From the NCBI GenBank assembly GCA_938036915.1, contig CALHVV010000065.1, positions 1 to 21,076 of the forward strand: 21,076 bases of DNA, in the 5' to 3' direction. The notes under the pieces are model-generated. The model worked only from the letters and a program-made list of their open reading frames with translations. It did not search any database and had not been told where the DNA came from. Shown here piece after piece: positions 20,136 to 21,076 of this stretch (position 1 is its first letter; the number at the start of each line of letters is the position of its first letter). The position numbers and the translations under genes were made by a program. This DNA is from an uncultured Candidatus Saccharibacteria bacterium. GTDB lineage: Bacteria > Patescibacteriota > Saccharimonadia > Saccharimonadales > Saccharimonadaceae.

Positions 20136-20929
20136 TACGTGTTGCTCTCCGCCCCAAAGCCGCTCACGCCTCCCGGCCCAAAATGCCGCTTACGCCACGC
20201 CAGTGCCTGCTGCGCGTTGCCTCGTGGCTCGGTTGGCCGCTGTGGGTCTGGCTGAGCTTTATGGGGGCAGGGTTACTCTGTAGTGCAGTACTCTACCTTC
20301 TCTTTCATGGCCAAGAGTCGGTGCCGGTCTTGCCGCTTATCATGATGCAAACAGCGGTTTATGTGGTGGCGCTGGCGCTGTTGATTGGCCTGCCGTGGCT
20401 GGTGCAGCGCGTGCGGCCCAAGGCGCCAGCGAGCTTTCGCACCACCTGGCGCCAGCTTGGGTGGCGACGCTCGCTGCAGTGGCGCGACTTTGGTTGGGCG
20501 CTGGTGGGCTTCATTATCTACATTGTACTGTCGATGATCGCGCTGGCGGCGGCCAAGCAGTGGCTGCCTGGCTTTGATGCGACTCAGGCGCAGAACCTTG
20601 GCTACCAGCAGCTCTATGGCGCAGAGCGTTTGCTCGCCTTTGCAATGTTGGTGGTGGTGGCGCCAGTGGCCGAGGAGCTGGTGTTTCGCGGCTATTTGTA
20701 TAGCAAGCTCCATGCCGCGCACATGCCGCTGTGGCTCATTACAGTGGTGGTGAGTGGGCTCTTTGGCTATGTGCACGGCCAGCTCAACGTTGGCATCGAT
20801 GTCGCGATGCTCAGCATCGTGCTGGTGGCACTGCGCCATACGACTGGCACAATATGGCCCGGTATTCTCATCCATATGCTCAAGAACACGATTGCATTCC
20901 TGGCGGTGTTTGTCTTTATGGTGGGATGA
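20132..20929 (+). CDS. CPBP-family intramembrane metalloprotease
   Basis: The CPBP (CAAX/Abi) family contains membrane glutamate-type metalloproteases, including prenyl-protein proteases and bacteriocin self-immunity proteins. The 265-aa product has about seven to eight hydrophobic segments. The three conserved motifs are present: EELVFRG (Glu181, Glu182, Arg186), FGYVHG (His215) and HMLKN (His248, Asn252). A basic N-terminal tail precedes the first span. An AAGGAA SD stands 8 nt before the ATG, and the start also overlaps the stop of the preceding 36-codon ORF. It ends the frr-uppS-rseP unit. The substrate is unknown. Confidence 0.9.
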   Translation: MIRVALRPKAAHASRPKMPLTPRQCLLRVASWLGWPLWVWLSFMGAGLLCSAVLYLLFHGQESVPVLPLIMMQTAVYVVALALLIGLPWLVQRVRPKAPASFRTTWRQLGWRRSLQWRDFGWALVGFIIYIVLSMIALAAAKQWLPGFDATQAQNLGYQQLYGAERLLAFAMLVVVAPVAEELVFRGYLYSKLHAAHMPLWLITVVVSGLFGYVHGQLNVGIDVAMLSIVLVALRHTTGTIWPGILIHMLKNTIAFLAVFVFMVG

Positions 20930-21076
20930 TAGGGAAGAACGAGCCGACTGACGAACTCAACCTAGAGATTTTATTTTGTGTTGACACCTTTTCTTCTGTA
21001 TAAACCCTCAGAGTGCTTCTTTCTCGGCGTTAATTTCTGCTCTTTGCTCGCTGGCGCAGTAGCTCGCCAAACCGAA
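20930..21076. other. 3' spacer, possible end of a minus-strand gene
   Basis: Several minus-strand frames stay open into the window edge, the longest ending at a TAA complementary to 20971-20973 (a Lys/Arg-rich tail, TPRKKHSEGLYRRKG). The fragment is too short to choose a frame or name a product. No terminator is visible after the CPBP gene. Confidence 0.25.

Noticed and set aside
20981..21004. TTGACA and TATAAA as a promoter at the right edge
   Set aside because: The spacing is only 12 nt, too short for a sigma70-type promoter.
20971..21076. Minus-strand 3' ends at the window edge
   Set aside because: Three frames are open over a short distance; which, if any, is coding cannot be decided from 100 bases.
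1..21076. CRISPR arrays, tRNA or rRNA genes, transposases, integrases
   Set aside because: No regularly spaced repeats, cloverleaf-like segments, or mobile-element proteins were seen on either strand.
1..21076. Use of TGA as a sense codon (as in Gracilibacteria/SR1)
   Set aside because: Recognised genes have no internal TGA, and several genes (for example rseP and the CPBP gene) end in TGA at the expected place, so the standard bacterial code applies.

Overview
The window looks like a chromosomal segment of a Candidate Phyla Radiation bacterium, most likely a Candidatus Saccharibacteria (TM7) relative. This rests on the divergent but complete ribosomal proteins, a spc-type operon with no rpmD (L30) between S5 and L15, very compact gene packing, short N/C-terminal extensions typical of that group, and use of TGA as a stop (the ART-like protein gene, rseP and the CPBP gene end in TGA), so it is not a TGA-recoding lineage such as Gracilibacteria. 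The taxonomic call is inference from gene content, not from a search.

Layout. Positions 1-1806 hold the first half of a spc operon (rplN 3' end, rplX, rplE, rpsN, rpsH) closed by an intrinsic terminator. Positions about 1866-6300 are an accessory island that splits the spc operon: a minus-strand membrane protein with an internal duplication, a 508-aa soluble protein, a 312-aa protein, a 58-aa single-pass membrane protein preceded by a mini-ORF, and a possible gene remnant. Positions 6320-8485 hold a fresh promoter and rplF-rplR-rpsE-rplO, then a terminator; secY is not next. Positions 8551-9071 are a minus-strand cluster of very short, well-translated-looking peptide ORFs. Two begin with the same MPTGKP sequence and the same 5' leader, and each is followed 3 nt later by a short hydrophobic or partly hydrophobic peptide. 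A Trp-rich 34-aa peptide, a 12-bp inverted repeat and a terminator complete the unit. This is the most novel-looking object in the window.

Positions 9145-13500 hold a DUF5684-like membrane protein, an HExxH membrane protease candidate, prfA (RF1), a protein with an ADP-ribosyltransferase-like N-terminal pattern, and a type-B L31 gene. Positions 13515-15934 hold a 684-aa protein whose C-terminus carries a caspase/CHAT-like His-Cys pattern, plus a small coupled partner. Positions 16010-20929 return to housekeeping: rpsB-tsf, then frr-uppS-rseP-CPBP protease. pyrH is missing between tsf and frr, and dxr/cdsA are missing between uppS and rseP.

Expression logic visible in the sequence. Core genes use strong Shine-Dalgarno (SD) sites or 1-base stop/start overlaps. 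prfA, rpmE and the HExxH gene instead have a -10 box only 8-9 nt before the ATG, implying leaderless mRNAs. Three gaps (before the 58-aa gene, between frr and uppS, between rseP and the CPBP gene) are bridged by mini-ORFs whose ends overlap or nearly overlap the neighbouring start and stop codons.
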